A DNA stretch of 64,000 nucleotides from JADJGC01 sp964617645 (lineage in GTDB: Bacteria > Zixibacteria > MSB-5A5 > CAIYYT01). The notes beneath the pieces were generated by a model, which was not told where the DNA came from, ran no database searches, and saw only the letters and a list, made by a program, of their open reading frames with translations. How positions within the stretch are numbered: the stretch's first letter is position 1; the number at the start of each line of letters is the position of its first letter. This document shows, piece after piece, positions 26,568 through 34,773 of the stretch. The stretch covers positions 372,001-436,000 of the forward strand of contig CAZTYE010000003.1 of the NCBI GenBank assembly GCA_964617645.1, written 5' to 3'. The translations under genes and the position numbers were made by a program.

Positions 26568-27427
26568 GCCAGCTGCGCCTGTTTCTGGCGTTTCTGTTGA
26601 CTCTTCTTCTCTTTGCGGCAGCATCGCGCTTTTCCATTCGACCGTCAGAGGCGACTTATCTCCAGACCCGCGGCGCGGGTTACGTCTTTGACCACACTTC
26701 CCCCGGCATCGTCTCCGGTGATCCGCTGATTGAAGCGTTCGTTGTCGTTCCCAATGATTCGGCGGCATTCGATCTGAAGCTCTATTATCGCCCTTCCGGT
26801 CAACTCGAGTTCGATTCATTGCCGCTGCTTCGGAGCCCGGCTGCGCTCGATCGCTATCAGATCGACTTGCCCCAACTCAGTCGTGGCCAGGTGTACGAGT
26901 ACTTTCTGACGCTGCGGCCGCATGCCGACAACGTGCTCCTGCGCCTGCCGAAGATGCAGGCATCAACAATGAAGGTGTTTTTCGAGGGACGACCCGGACT
27001 GGTCGCTTGGGCCATTCATGTGGTGCTGATGGCGATAGCCGCTTTATACGCTTTTACGGCGCTCTTCAATGCCTTTTCGCTGCGTAAGATTGAAAAACAC
27101 TTGAAGAAGTTGTCACGCAAAGTCTCGCTGGCGGCGTTGTTCATGCTCATCGGCACGGCCACCGCCGGGGCGGTTGTCTCCCACGGCCGATTTGGTTACT
27201 ACTGGGGCGGCTGGCCACTGGGCGATGATTTAGGTCAAACCTGGCTTGCCCTGCTGATCGTCTATTGGATCGGCTTGACCGTGATCTTCCGCGGCACAAT
27301 TTTTGGCTTCGATCCCGAGAAGGAGCACATTCCGGTACCGGCGGCCGTGACCTTGACTCTGGCCGGAGTATTGTTTATGATCGCCGTGTATGTTGCCGGC
27401 GGACATTTTGTAAGCATTCCTTTATGA
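26564..27427 (+). CDS. Membrane protein of unknown function
   Basis: The 287-residue protein starts with a TTG that overlaps the prfA stop and has one N-terminal membrane helix or signal anchor (residues 3-20), a periplasmic-like region of about 110 residues, and four further membrane helices (approximately 140-165, 190-210, 220-240, 262-283). No family motif was recognised. It is sandwiched between prfA and tldD with overlapping ends on both sides, which suggests a single transcription unit. Its role may relate to the tldDE genes but this is speculative. Confidence 0.75.
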   Translation: MSQLRLFLAFLLTLLLFAAASRFSIRPSEATYLQTRGAGYVFDHTSPGIVSGDPLIEAFVVVPNDSAAFDLKLYYRPSGQLEFDSLPLLRSPAALDRYQIDLPQLSRGQVYEYFLTLRPHADNVLLRLPKMQASTMKVFFEGRPGLVAWAIHVVLMAIAALYAFTALFNAFSLRKIEKHLKKLSRKVSLAALFMLIGTATAGAVVSHGRFGYYWGGWPLGDDLGQTWLALLIVYWIGLTVIFRGTIFGFDPEKEHIPVPAAVTLTLAGVLFMIAVYVAGGHFVSIPL

Positions 27428-28893
27428 CCAGGCAGATTGATCAATTCGAGAGTTTGCTCCGCGATCTCACTAAGGGCAAGTGCGAGTACGCCGACCTGCG
27501 CGTGCAGCTTACCGAAGTTGAACGCATTGCGACGACGTCTCGCAAAGTAGAGCCGATCGAAAAATCAATGAGCCGCGGCTACGGCGTGCGCGTCCTCAAA
27601 GACGGTTTCTGGGGATTTGCTGCGTCCTCGCAGTTTGACGAAACAGAGTTCAAGCGCGTCGTGCGTTTGGCGCTGGAGATAGCTGCAGCTTCCAGAGTCG
27701 CCGGCGGCACGCCGTATGTGCCGACCGACTTTCATATCGCGACGGATGTATATGAGACGCCCCTGGCGCAAGACCCGTTTACCGTCTCCCTGACCGAGAA
27801 AGTGCAGTTGCTCGAACAATGGGAAGATCTTCTGCGTGCGGATGCCGCAATCAACTCGACATCGACATTTCTCGATTTTCGCCGCGAAACGAAATGGTTT
27901 CGCTCGCAGTTCGGCACGGGTAATCTCGCCGGAAAAGGTTCGAAGCTCCGGCAAACTCTAACGCATGTTGGCGCCGGGGTCACGGCCGGTGTGGTGAAAG
28001 GTCGGCGCGAACGCTTCGAGCGATCGTATCCGTCGTCGTCGGGGCAGTTTGTTTCCGGCGGCTATGAGCAAATCGCCAAGTTCCGGATCGAAGAGAACAT
28101 TCCAAAGATCGTACAGCAGTCGATTGACCTGCAGTCGGCACTCGAGTGCCCGTCAAAGGTTTGCGACATCGTGCTCTCACCGGATCTCGGGTCACTCCAG
28201 ATTCACGAATCGATTGGCCATCCGCTGGAGTTGGATCGCGTGTTTGGGTCGGAACGCAATTTCTCCGGCACCAGCTTCGCGACCGTTGATCAATTGGGCA
28301 AGCTCAAGTACGCGTCCGATGTCGTTTCCGTATATTCTGATCCGACTGCGCCGGGTGGTCTGGGCACATACAAATATGACGACGAAGGCGTATCGACCGC
28401 GCGCGAGCCGCTCATCGAGAACGGCGTGCTTGTCGGCTACTTGAGTTCGCGCGAGACCGCTACGCGCATCGGTCGTCGGTCCTCTGCCGCGGCGCGCGCC
28501 GATGGTTGGGGAAATATTCCGCTGGTGCGCATGACCAACTTGATTCTCGAACCGGGCAATCAGAAATTCGCCGAAATGATCTCGGAAATCGAAGACGGAA
28601 TTTACATCGAGGGTGTCGAGTCGTGGTCGATCGACGATAATCGCGACAACTTCACGCTCGGTGGTGAAATCGGCTGGGAGATCAAGAGCGGTAAACTTGG
28701 CTCGATGGTCAAACTGCCAACTTACTCCGGCAACACCGTCAAATTCTGGAATTCCTGCGACTCGACCGGCCACCGGGATGAATGGGTGCTCTGGGGTACG
28801 CCCAACTGCGGCAAGGGCGAACCGGGACAAAACGGCCGAACGGCGCAAGGCTGTGCCTACCTGCGCTTCCGTCAGGTGAAGGTGGGCGCATGA
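27424..28893 (+). CDS. tldD: TldD metalloprotease subunit
   Basis: The 489-residue protein carries the zinc motif HESIGH (261-266) of TldD, where the histidines bind zinc and the glutamate is catalytic. TldD pairs with TldE (PmbA) to cleave unfolded peptides and to mature microcin B17 and other peptides. I chose the ATG at 27424 because it overlaps the stop of the preceding gene (ATGA) and gives a normal N-terminus; the frame is open upstream. tldE follows with a four-base overlap, as in other TldD/E operons. Confidence 0.93.
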   Translation: MTRQIDQFESLLRDLTKGKCEYADLRVQLTEVERIATTSRKVEPIEKSMSRGYGVRVLKDGFWGFAASSQFDETEFKRVVRLALEIAAASRVAGGTPYVPTDFHIATDVYETPLAQDPFTVSLTEKVQLLEQWEDLLRADAAINSTSTFLDFRRETKWFRSQFGTGNLAGKGSKLRQTLTHVGAGVTAGVVKGRRERFERSYPSSSGQFVSGGYEQIAKFRIEENIPKIVQQSIDLQSALECPSKVCDIVLSPDLGSLQIHESIGHPLELDRVFGSERNFSGTSFATVDQLGKLKYASDVVSVYSDPTAPGGLGTYKYDDEGVSTAREPLIENGVLVGYLSSRETATRIGRRSSAAARADGWGNIPLVRMTNLILEPGNQKFAEMISEIEDGIYIEGVESWSIDDNRDNFTLGGEIGWEIKSGKLGSMVKLPTYSGNTVKFWNSCDSTGHRDEWVLWGTPNCGKGEPGQNGRTAQGCAYLRFRQVKVGA

Positions 28894-30227
28894 TGAATCG
28901 CGATCAAGCATTGAGCCTGCTCAAGCAGGGTTTGGTCGCTTCAACTGCCGATCAGACCGAGTTGGTTTTGATCGGAGAGGCGTTTAACCTGACGCGCTTC
29001 GCCGAATCGAAAATCCATCAGAATATGCACCGCAGCGATTTCACCGCTTACGTTCGCGCCGTCAAAGGTAAGAAGGTCGGTCTCGCTGCGACGGGCGACT
29101 TGAGTGCCGACGCGCTCAAGCAGACGGTAGCCAATGCCGGCGCCATCGCCGAATTGATGCCGGAAGATCCCGATTTTGACTCGCTGCCCAAACCGCAGAT
29201 AGCGTCTGAATCGAACACATTCGTGAGCGCGAGCGCCGAATCAACGCCGCAACAACGAGCCGATGTCGTGAAGAAGATTGTTACAGCGGCGCAGAAGGCC
29301 AAGTTGGACGCCGCCGGCGCATATCGCGTGGCGACCGAAACACTGGCGGTAGTTAACTCGCTCGGCGTCGAGCAGTTCAACATCGGCACGAAAGCCGAAC
29401 TCTCGCTGACTACAGTCGGCGCGGGGCAGAATTCCGGCTGGGCAATCCGTCACGCCCGCGATATCGCGATGATCGATCCGGCAGCCGTAGCGCAAGAAGC
29501 CGTCGACAAGGCGGTGCGCGGTATCGATCCGGTCTCACTCGATTCCGGCGCGTATACGGTAATTCTGGAACCAGCCGCAGTCGGCCAACTGCTGCTGTTC
29601 CTGGCCTTCATGGGTTTTGGCGCGAAGACCCTGCATCAGCAGCGATCATTCATGGCGGGCAAAATCGGGACCGAGATTACCGGAAAAAATATTACGATTA
29701 CCGAAGATCCGTTCGATCCTCAAATCGCGGCCGTGCCGTTTGATTATGAGGGTGTACCGCGCCGCAAGGTGTTCTTGATCGAGAATGGTGTCGCCCGCGG
29801 TGTCGTTTCGAACAGCTACTATGCGCGGCTGCTGGGTGGTGAATCCACCGGCCATGCATTGCCGCCGAACAACAGTTTTGGCCCTTATCCGAAGCACATG
29901 ACAATTGCGCCGGGCGATAAGACAATGGCGGAGATGGTGGCATCGACGCCGCGCGGCGTCTACATCACGCATTTCTGGTATGTCAATTATTTGAATCCGA
30001 TGAAAACTCAGGTGACCGGCACTACTCGCGACGGCACGTTCTCAATCGAAAACGGCAAAATCACCGGCGCCGTTCGCAATATGCGGATGAACCAGTCGAT
30101 TCTCGAAGCATTCGCGAATGTAGAAATGATTTCGGCGCAGCGCGAGCTCTATCCGCAATACTCGGTTGTCATGCTGGTGCCGGCAATGAAGATCAACAAT
30201 TTTAACCTCGAGAAGACTGAAGGCTAA
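28890..30227 (+). CDS. pmbA: TldE/PmbA, partner subunit of TldD
   Basis: The 445-residue protein belongs to the PmbA branch of the U62 family, which lacks the zinc motif and forms the other half of the TldD/E heterodimer. Matching features are NMHRSDFTAYVRAVKGKK near the N-terminus and TALTGPYPKHMTIAPGD-like segments (SFGPYPKHMTIAPGDKTMAEMVAS). The two ATG codons at 28890 and 28893 overlap the tldD stop. The pair would act in peptide turnover in the cytosol. Confidence 0.92.
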   Translation: MMNRDQALSLLKQGLVASTADQTELVLIGEAFNLTRFAESKIHQNMHRSDFTAYVRAVKGKKVGLAATGDLSADALKQTVANAGAIAELMPEDPDFDSLPKPQIASESNTFVSASAESTPQQRADVVKKIVTAAQKAKLDAAGAYRVATETLAVVNSLGVEQFNIGTKAELSLTTVGAGQNSGWAIRHARDIAMIDPAAVAQEAVDKAVRGIDPVSLDSGAYTVILEPAAVGQLLLFLAFMGFGAKTLHQQRSFMAGKIGTEITGKNITITEDPFDPQIAAVPFDYEGVPRRKVFLIENGVARGVVSNSYYARLLGGESTGHALPPNNSFGPYPKHMTIAPGDKTMAEMVASTPRGVYITHFWYVNYLNPMKTQVTGTTRDGTFSIENGKITGAVRNMRMNQSILEAFANVEMISAQRELYPQYSVVMLVPAMKINNFNLEKTEG

Positions 30228-30230
30228 CCG

Positions 30231-30449
30231 ATGGAACGTCGAGAATTCCTCTATCACTCGAGTCTGCTGCTGACAGTCGCGATACTGGGCACGCCCGGGG
30301 CGCTCTGGTCGCAGCGGCAAATTGCCGACGAGGTTGAGTCAGTAGCTTGTGGCTCGCGTCTGATCGGCCACAAGCGGCACGGCTGCGCCCGGCCGCCGAG
30401 TCCATTTCTCGATGAGAGTTTCCTTCCCACCAATCGATTAACAGTTTAG
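30231..30449 (+). CDS. Small protein with twin-arginine-like signal, possible remnant
   Basis: A 72-residue frame begins three bases after tldE. Its N-terminus (MERREFLYHSSLLLTVAILGTPGALWS) fits a Tat signal peptide with RREFL followed by a hydrophobic stretch and AxWS. The remainder (AGxRLIGHKRHGCARPP) has no domain. It could be a truncated larger Tat protein, since some TldD/PmbA relatives carry Tat signals, or a real small exported peptide. The upstream GAAGG is a usable ribosome-binding site. Whether it is translated is unknown. Confidence 0.4.
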   Translation: MERREFLYHSSLLLTVAILGTPGALWSQRQIADEVESVACGSRLIGHKRHGCARPPSPFLDESFLPTNRLTV

Positions 30450-30475
30450 CCTCGAAACTCTGATCGCGTCATTCT

Positions 30476-31387
30476 ATGGCCGTGGGCGCGAATTTATTCG
30501 CGCGGTGCGCCACCGGCGCATTAATTAGCCTCGTGCACTCAACGATTTCATCACTTCTCAATACTGCCACGAATCGCCTTGGCGACGCCCAGATCGACAG
30601 TCCGCGCTTGACTGCAGAATTGCTTCTCGGCTTCCTGCTGCAACTGCGTCGCGTCGACTTGTCACTCCGTGCACAGCAAGAGCTTGATGCCGCGACCGTT
30701 GCGGCTTTTGATGCTCTTCTTGTCCGCCGCCTCCGGCACGAGCCGGTCCAGTACATCCTTGGCGAGACCGAGTGGTACGGATTGAGGGTCAAATGCGACC
30801 GTCGCGCGCTGATTCCCCGACCGGAAACGGAGTTAATTGTCGAACGAGCATTGGAGTTGATCAAGGATATTCCTTCGCCGCGCGTAACCGACATTGGCAC
30901 CGGAACCGGTTGCATCGCCATTGCCATCGCAACACACCGGCCGGACGCCTCCGTGCGCGGCACGGATTCGAGCTACGAGGCGCTAACATTGGCGCGCGAG
31001 AATGCCGCGCTGCATTCGCTCAGCGGGCGGGTGGAATTCGCGCATGGTTCGCTGTTCGAACCCTATCCCGAGGAGCAATCCGATCTTGTGATCTCGAATC
31101 CACCGTATGTTCGCTCGATCGAATACCCGATCCTGATGCCAGAAGTCCGCCTCTACGAGCCGGAATCAGCGCTGGTGGCCGGTGACGACGGTCTGGAGAC
31201 AATTCGCCAGCTACTCTTCCAATCGCCGTCGCATCTGAAGGCTGGCGGGCTCTTGGTGATTGAGTTCGGCCTCAATCATGCCCAGCCAATCCGCCGGCTT
31301 GTGGATGAAATCGGGCAATTCACCGTAGTCGAAATCATCGTTGACTACAATCAACACGAGCGTGGCATCGTCTTGCAGAAGCTATAG
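30476..31387 (+). CDS. prmC: Release factor glutamine methyltransferase
   Basis: The 303-residue enzyme methylates the GGQ glutamine of release factors 1 and 2 using S-adenosylmethionine. It has the N-terminal helical substrate domain, the family-typical PVQYILGETEWYGL and IPRPETELIVE, the SAM motif VTDIGTGTGCIAIAIA and the NPPY motif in LVISNPPYV. The start is uncertain: the ATG at 30476 gives a slightly long protein, and a GTG at 30533 would give 284 residues, nearer the family length; neither has a clear ribosome-binding site. It is likely to modify the prfA product encoded upstream. Confidence 0.92.
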   Translation: MAVGANLFARCATGALISLVHSTISSLLNTATNRLGDAQIDSPRLTAELLLGFLLQLRRVDLSLRAQQELDAATVAAFDALLVRRLRHEPVQYILGETEWYGLRVKCDRRALIPRPETELIVERALELIKDIPSPRVTDIGTGTGCIAIAIATHRPDASVRGTDSSYEALTLARENAALHSLSGRVEFAHGSLFEPYPEEQSDLVISNPPYVRSIEYPILMPEVRLYEPESALVAGDDGLETIRQLLFQSPSHLKAGGLLVIEFGLNHAQPIRRLVDEIGQFTVVEIIVDYNQHERGIVLQKL

Positions 31388-31425
31388 CCACTAACGCGGA
31401 AGATACCGGACCGGCCGCCGAGTCG

Positions 31426-32070
31426 CTACCTGAGGAGAAGCATCTTCCTCGTCGAAATCAACTGGTCGGCGCGAAGACGATAGAAATACACTCCTGACGG
31501 TTGATCGGCGGCGTTCCAGTCGATCGAGTAACTGCCGGGACGTAATTCGCCCAGATAATGGGATTCGACAATCTGTCCCATCGCATTGAAGATCGTGAAC
31601 TCGACTGCAGCCGACTGCTCAAGCGAAAACCTGACGCTGGTCGCTGGATTGAACGGATTCGGGAAGTTCTGCTCGAGCGTGAAAACGCGCGGCAACGCAT
31701 CGGTCTGATCGAGCTGTACGGAGAGTGTTGTCACGAATATCGTGTCCTTCATTGCCAGCGGATGAAAGTCGCATTGATAGGGAAACGGGCCGGGAATACC
31801 CTCGGGGATGACCAGATCAAACGGAACTCCGGCCTGCAGGGTTCCCGAATCCCACTGCACCGGTGAAGCCGCAGTCGAACTCGTTGTGTGAAATCCGGAT
31901 TGCCTGACCCAACGCACCGTATCACCGGGGGCAGCGTGGGTTTTCAGCGGGCTGAAGAAATTGCTTCCGACGCTGATCTGGTGAATAACCGCCATTGCCG
32001 TAGTCGCCGGCGCCAGGGAAAGCGACATGGCGATGAAGAAATATCGAATGGCCCTAACGTACTGGCTCAT
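31426..32070 (-). CDS. Secreted cupredoxin with Por-type C-terminal sorting domain
   Basis: The 214-residue protein has a signal peptide (1-27), a plastocyanin-like blue-copper domain to about 115 and a C-terminal sorting domain. Copper ligands are visible: H61 in GFHTT, and C100, H103 and M107 in YQCDFHPLAM (C-x2-H-x3-M). The tail carries FTLEQNFPNPFNPATSVRFSL, IFNAMGQ and GVYFYRL, the pattern of FlgD-like domains exported by type IX or similar systems in FCB bacteria. It is divergent from the ABC exporter at 32269 and near copA. Likely an extracellular or surface electron-transfer protein. Confidence 0.85.
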   Translation of the reverse strand: MSQYVRAIRYFFIAMSLSLAPATTAMAVIHQISVGSNFFSPLKTHAAPGDTVRWVRQSGFHTTSSTAASPVQWDSGTLQAGVPFDLVIPEGIPGPFPYQCDFHPLAMKDTIFVTTLSVQLDQTDALPRVFTLEQNFPNPFNPATSVRFSLEQSAAVEFTIFNAMGQIVESHYLGELRPGSYSIDWNAADQPSGVYFYRLRADQLISTRKMLLLR

Positions 32071-32189
32071 CGCTTTCTCCTCTGAACTTTGAGTTGTTGC
32101 CGGCAGCGTTGGAATCGGCGTAGGTTTCTCCTACTGATACGCAGAACCCGCCAAACTGTCAGCAACAATTATTGCGGCCACAGATATTT

Positions 32190-32230
32190 CGAAATCCCCT
32201 GATTTTTGCAACATCAGTGAGGGGATTTCG
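32190..32230. promoter_or_regulatory. Hairpin in the divergent promoter region of the cupredoxin and ABC exporter
   Basis: CGAAATCCCCT (32190-32200) and AGGGGATTTCG (32220-32230) form a perfect 11-bp stem, with possible extra pairing of GAT with ATC inside the loop. It lies 38 bases upstream of the exporter start codon and about 120 bases upstream of the cupredoxin start. It may be an operator or a leader structure. Confidence 0.4.
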
Positions 32231-32268
32231 TTATTCTGAGCCGAACCTCGGAGAACGAAAGTGAGATT

Positions 32269-33000
32269 ATGATCGAGACACGCGACCTGTGCAAAATCTT
32301 CAAAGATAAGAAGCGCGGCCAAGTTCGCGCCGTCGACAACGTAAACTTGCGCTGCAAGGCCGGTGAGGTCTTCGGACTTCTCGGACCCAACGGCGCCGGC
32401 AAGACAACCACGCTGCGGATTATCTCAACCGCGCTGCGGCCGACTTCCGGCACCGCGTTGATCAACGGCGCTGACGTCGCCAAAGACCCGCAGAAAGTGC
32501 GCGAACAAATTGGCTTCTTATCGGGTAACACGGGTCTCTACGGCCGATTGACGGCACGAGAGATGGTTGCCTACTTTGGAAATCTCTACGGTATGCCGGC
32601 CGACAAGATCAAACGCCGCACTGAAGAGCTTTTCACGCTGCTCGACATGAAAACCTTCGCCGACGCCCGCAACGAAAAGTTGTCCACGGGCATGAAGCAA
32701 AAGGTGTCGATCGTTCGCTCGGTGCTGCACGATCCGCCGGTGATGGTTTTCGACGAACCAACCTCCGGACTCGATGTCATGAGCTCACGCACCATCGTCG
32801 ATTTTATCAAGAAATGCCGCGACGACGGCAAGTGCGTGATCTTCTCCACGCACATCATGTCGGAAGCCATGCGCCTCTGCGACCGCGTCGCCATCATTCA
32901 CAACGGTCGCGTTTTCAAGGAAGGTACGGTCAATGATCTGCTGCAGAGCACCGCGACCAACAATCTCGAAGACGCCTTTATCAAGATCGTGGGAGAGTAG
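32269..33000 (+). CDS. ABC transporter ATP-binding protein (NatA-like)
   Basis: The 243-residue ATPase has Walker A GPNGAGKTT, Q-loop region, signature LSTGMKQKVSI, Walker B VMVFDEPTSGLD and the switch histidine in IFSTHIMSEA. It belongs to the drug/sodium efflux (DRI/NatA) type of ABC-2 exporters and powers the permease encoded directly downstream. It starts behind GAGAACG-AAAGTGAG with an ATG; the four-base gap to the next gene indicates an operon. Substrate unknown. Confidence 0.93.
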   Translation: MIETRDLCKIFKDKKRGQVRAVDNVNLRCKAGEVFGLLGPNGAGKTTTLRIISTALRPTSGTALINGADVAKDPQKVREQIGFLSGNTGLYGRLTAREMVAYFGNLYGMPADKIKRRTEELFTLLDMKTFADARNEKLSTGMKQKVSIVRSVLHDPPVMVFDEPTSGLDVMSSRTIVDFIKKCRDDGKCVIFSTHIMSEAMRLCDRVAIIHNGRVFKEGTVNDLLQSTATNNLEDAFIKIVGE

Positions 33001-33003
33001 ACA

Positions 33004-34221
33004 ATGCAACTTCGCAATATTGGCACCATTTTCCGCAAGGAACTGAAAGACACGCTGCGCGACCGGCGGACAATGATCTTCATGCTGCTGGTGCCGGTGA
33101 TCAGCATGCCGCTGTTGATGCTGGGAATTTCCAAGATCGCGATGTCGCAGGAAAAGAAGATCGACGCCATGGCGGCGCGTATTGTTGTTCAGAATTTCGG
33201 ACAGTTACCGACGGAACTGCAGGATTCCCTTAAGAGTTCGAAGTTATTTGCCTTGATCGAGGAATCGGCTTACGGCACGACCGCCATGGATTCGCTCAAG
33301 TCGGGAAGTTTTGATTTGCTTCTCGTCGTTCCACCAAACTTCGCGGCGGCTCTGGAGATGGAGTCAAAGACCGATCTCGAAATCTATTACGATAAGGCGG
33401 AAGATCGCTCCAGTTCGGCGAATTCGAAGTTGCGCGAGTTGCTCGATGACTATAAGGAGCGTCTGGTTCAGGGTCGAATCGTAAAACGGGGAATATCCGA
33501 AGAAGTACTAACCCCGTTCGAAGAAGTGCGAAACAATGTTTCTTCCGCGCAAAAGCTGGCGGGTATGACGCTGGGTCGGATGCTCCCTTATTTCTTCATT
33601 TTGATGTGCTTTCTCGGCGCGATGTACCCGGCCCTCGATCTCTGCGTCGGTGAGAAAGAACGTGGCACTTTGGAGACTCTACTGGTCGCGCCGGCAACTC
33701 GCGGCGAGTTCGTGCTGGGGAAGTACTTTGTAATTCTGTTGACCGGGATGACCGCCGGTCTGCTCTGCACACTCTCCATGACCTATTCGCTCAACTACAT
33801 GATGAAAGACATGATGCCGATGCAAGCCACCACGGTGATGCCGTCGCTTCAATTTGACGCCAAGACGCTGGTGCTATTGTTGATGATTGTCGTGCCGCTT
33901 GCCGGGATTTTTGCCGCGATTCTGCTCTCGGTTTCGATCTTCGCCAAATCGGCCAAAGAAGCTCAGGGCTACATGGGCTTTCTCAACATGTTCCTGATCA
34001 TTCCGGCGTTCGTGTCATTCCTGCCCGGATTCGAGCTTGAGACGAGCACAGCGATGATTCCGGTCGTAAGCACTTCGCTGATTATTCGTGATGCCATCGC
34101 CGGAGAAATCAATTGGCCGCTGGTGATTCTTGGCTTCGTGGCGTCGTTTGCGCTCGCGGCGCTCGCACTATGGTTTGCGAAGAAGTGGTTCGAACGGGAA
34201 GAGGTGCTTTTCCGCGTATAG
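33004..34221 (+). CDS. ABC-2-type transporter permease (NatB-like)
   Basis: The 405-residue permease has one N-terminal membrane segment (about 22-40), a large periplasmic domain of roughly 140 residues and five C-terminal membrane helices, including GEKERGTLETLLVAPATRGEFVLGKYF, the typical ABC-2 family sequence. It is the membrane partner of the ATPase immediately upstream. NatAB systems export sodium or other small molecules; the present cargo is unknown. Confidence 0.92.
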   Translation: MQLRNIGTIFRKELKDTLRDRRTMIFMLLVPVISMPLLMLGISKIAMSQEKKIDAMAARIVVQNFGQLPTELQDSLKSSKLFALIEESAYGTTAMDSLKSGSFDLLLVVPPNFAAALEMESKTDLEIYYDKAEDRSSSANSKLRELLDDYKERLVQGRIVKRGISEEVLTPFEEVRNNVSSAQKLAGMTLGRMLPYFFILMCFLGAMYPALDLCVGEKERGTLETLLVAPATRGEFVLGKYFVILLTGMTAGLLCTLSMTYSLNYMMKDMMPMQATTVMPSLQFDAKTLVLLLMIVVPLAGIFAAILLSVSIFAKSAKEAQGYMGFLNMFLIIPAFVSFLPGFELETSTAMIPVVSTSLIIRDAIAGEINWPLVILGFVASFALAALALWFAKKWFEREEVLFRV

Positions 34222-34247
34222 TTTAGTCACGAACCAGCGATCGCAGT

Positions 34248-34760
34248 TCACTGCGGTGTCTTGCCCGACTCAGCCGTATCCGCGTCAGACGGCTCGGCCA
34301 CGGGCTTGTTGTACGGATAAGTGCGGTTCTCAACGGGCGGCTTTTTTGACACTCCGATTCCGTGCTTGTATACCAGCTCGCCGCCTTCATGCGCGGCTAT
34401 GATCGTAAACACCAAACCGATCAAACCGACGCCAATAGTTGCCGTGGCGAAGCGTTCCGACTGTGATAGCCAAGCATAGACCTTGAGCGCAGCAAATGCC
34501 AGCGCCGAGAACATCACCAAGTACCCCATCGTCTCGTGTGATTCCAAAACAAACACGGCAGGACCGCCGGCAACCAGCGGCTTGGCGAAGAGTCCGGTAA
34601 TCACGGCCGCGGCCGATCCAGCCGCCGCTGCGCAACCGTTGACGAGAGACGCCGAGTGAAGGAGTTTCGACCTGAGGAAGTAGGCGGCAATCTCGCAGAC
34701 GACCGCGGCAATGAGGAGAGCGATCGGGAAATGAACGATGATCGGGTGTGGATTCGGCAT
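34248..34760 (-). CDS. DUF2231 membrane protein
   Basis: The 170-residue protein begins MPNPHPIIVHFPIALL, the diagnostic start of DUF2231, with four membrane helices and the HExxGYLVMFSALAF segment. DUF2231 proteins often neighbour metal or redox genes and may bind haem; function is not known. It is separated by only 13 bases from the end of copA and probably forms one transcription unit with it on the minus strand. The frame is open earlier, but this ATG fits the family start. Confidence 0.85.
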   Translation of the reverse strand: MPNPHPIIVHFPIALLIAAVVCEIAAYFLRSKLLHSASLVNGCAAAAGSAAAVITGLFAKPLVAGGPAVFVLESHETMGYLVMFSALAFAALKVYAWLSQSERFATATIGVGLIGLVFTIIAAHEGGELVYKHGIGVSKKPPVENRTYPYNKPVAEPSDADTAESGKTPQ

Positions 34761-34773
34761 GGCAACTCTGCTC

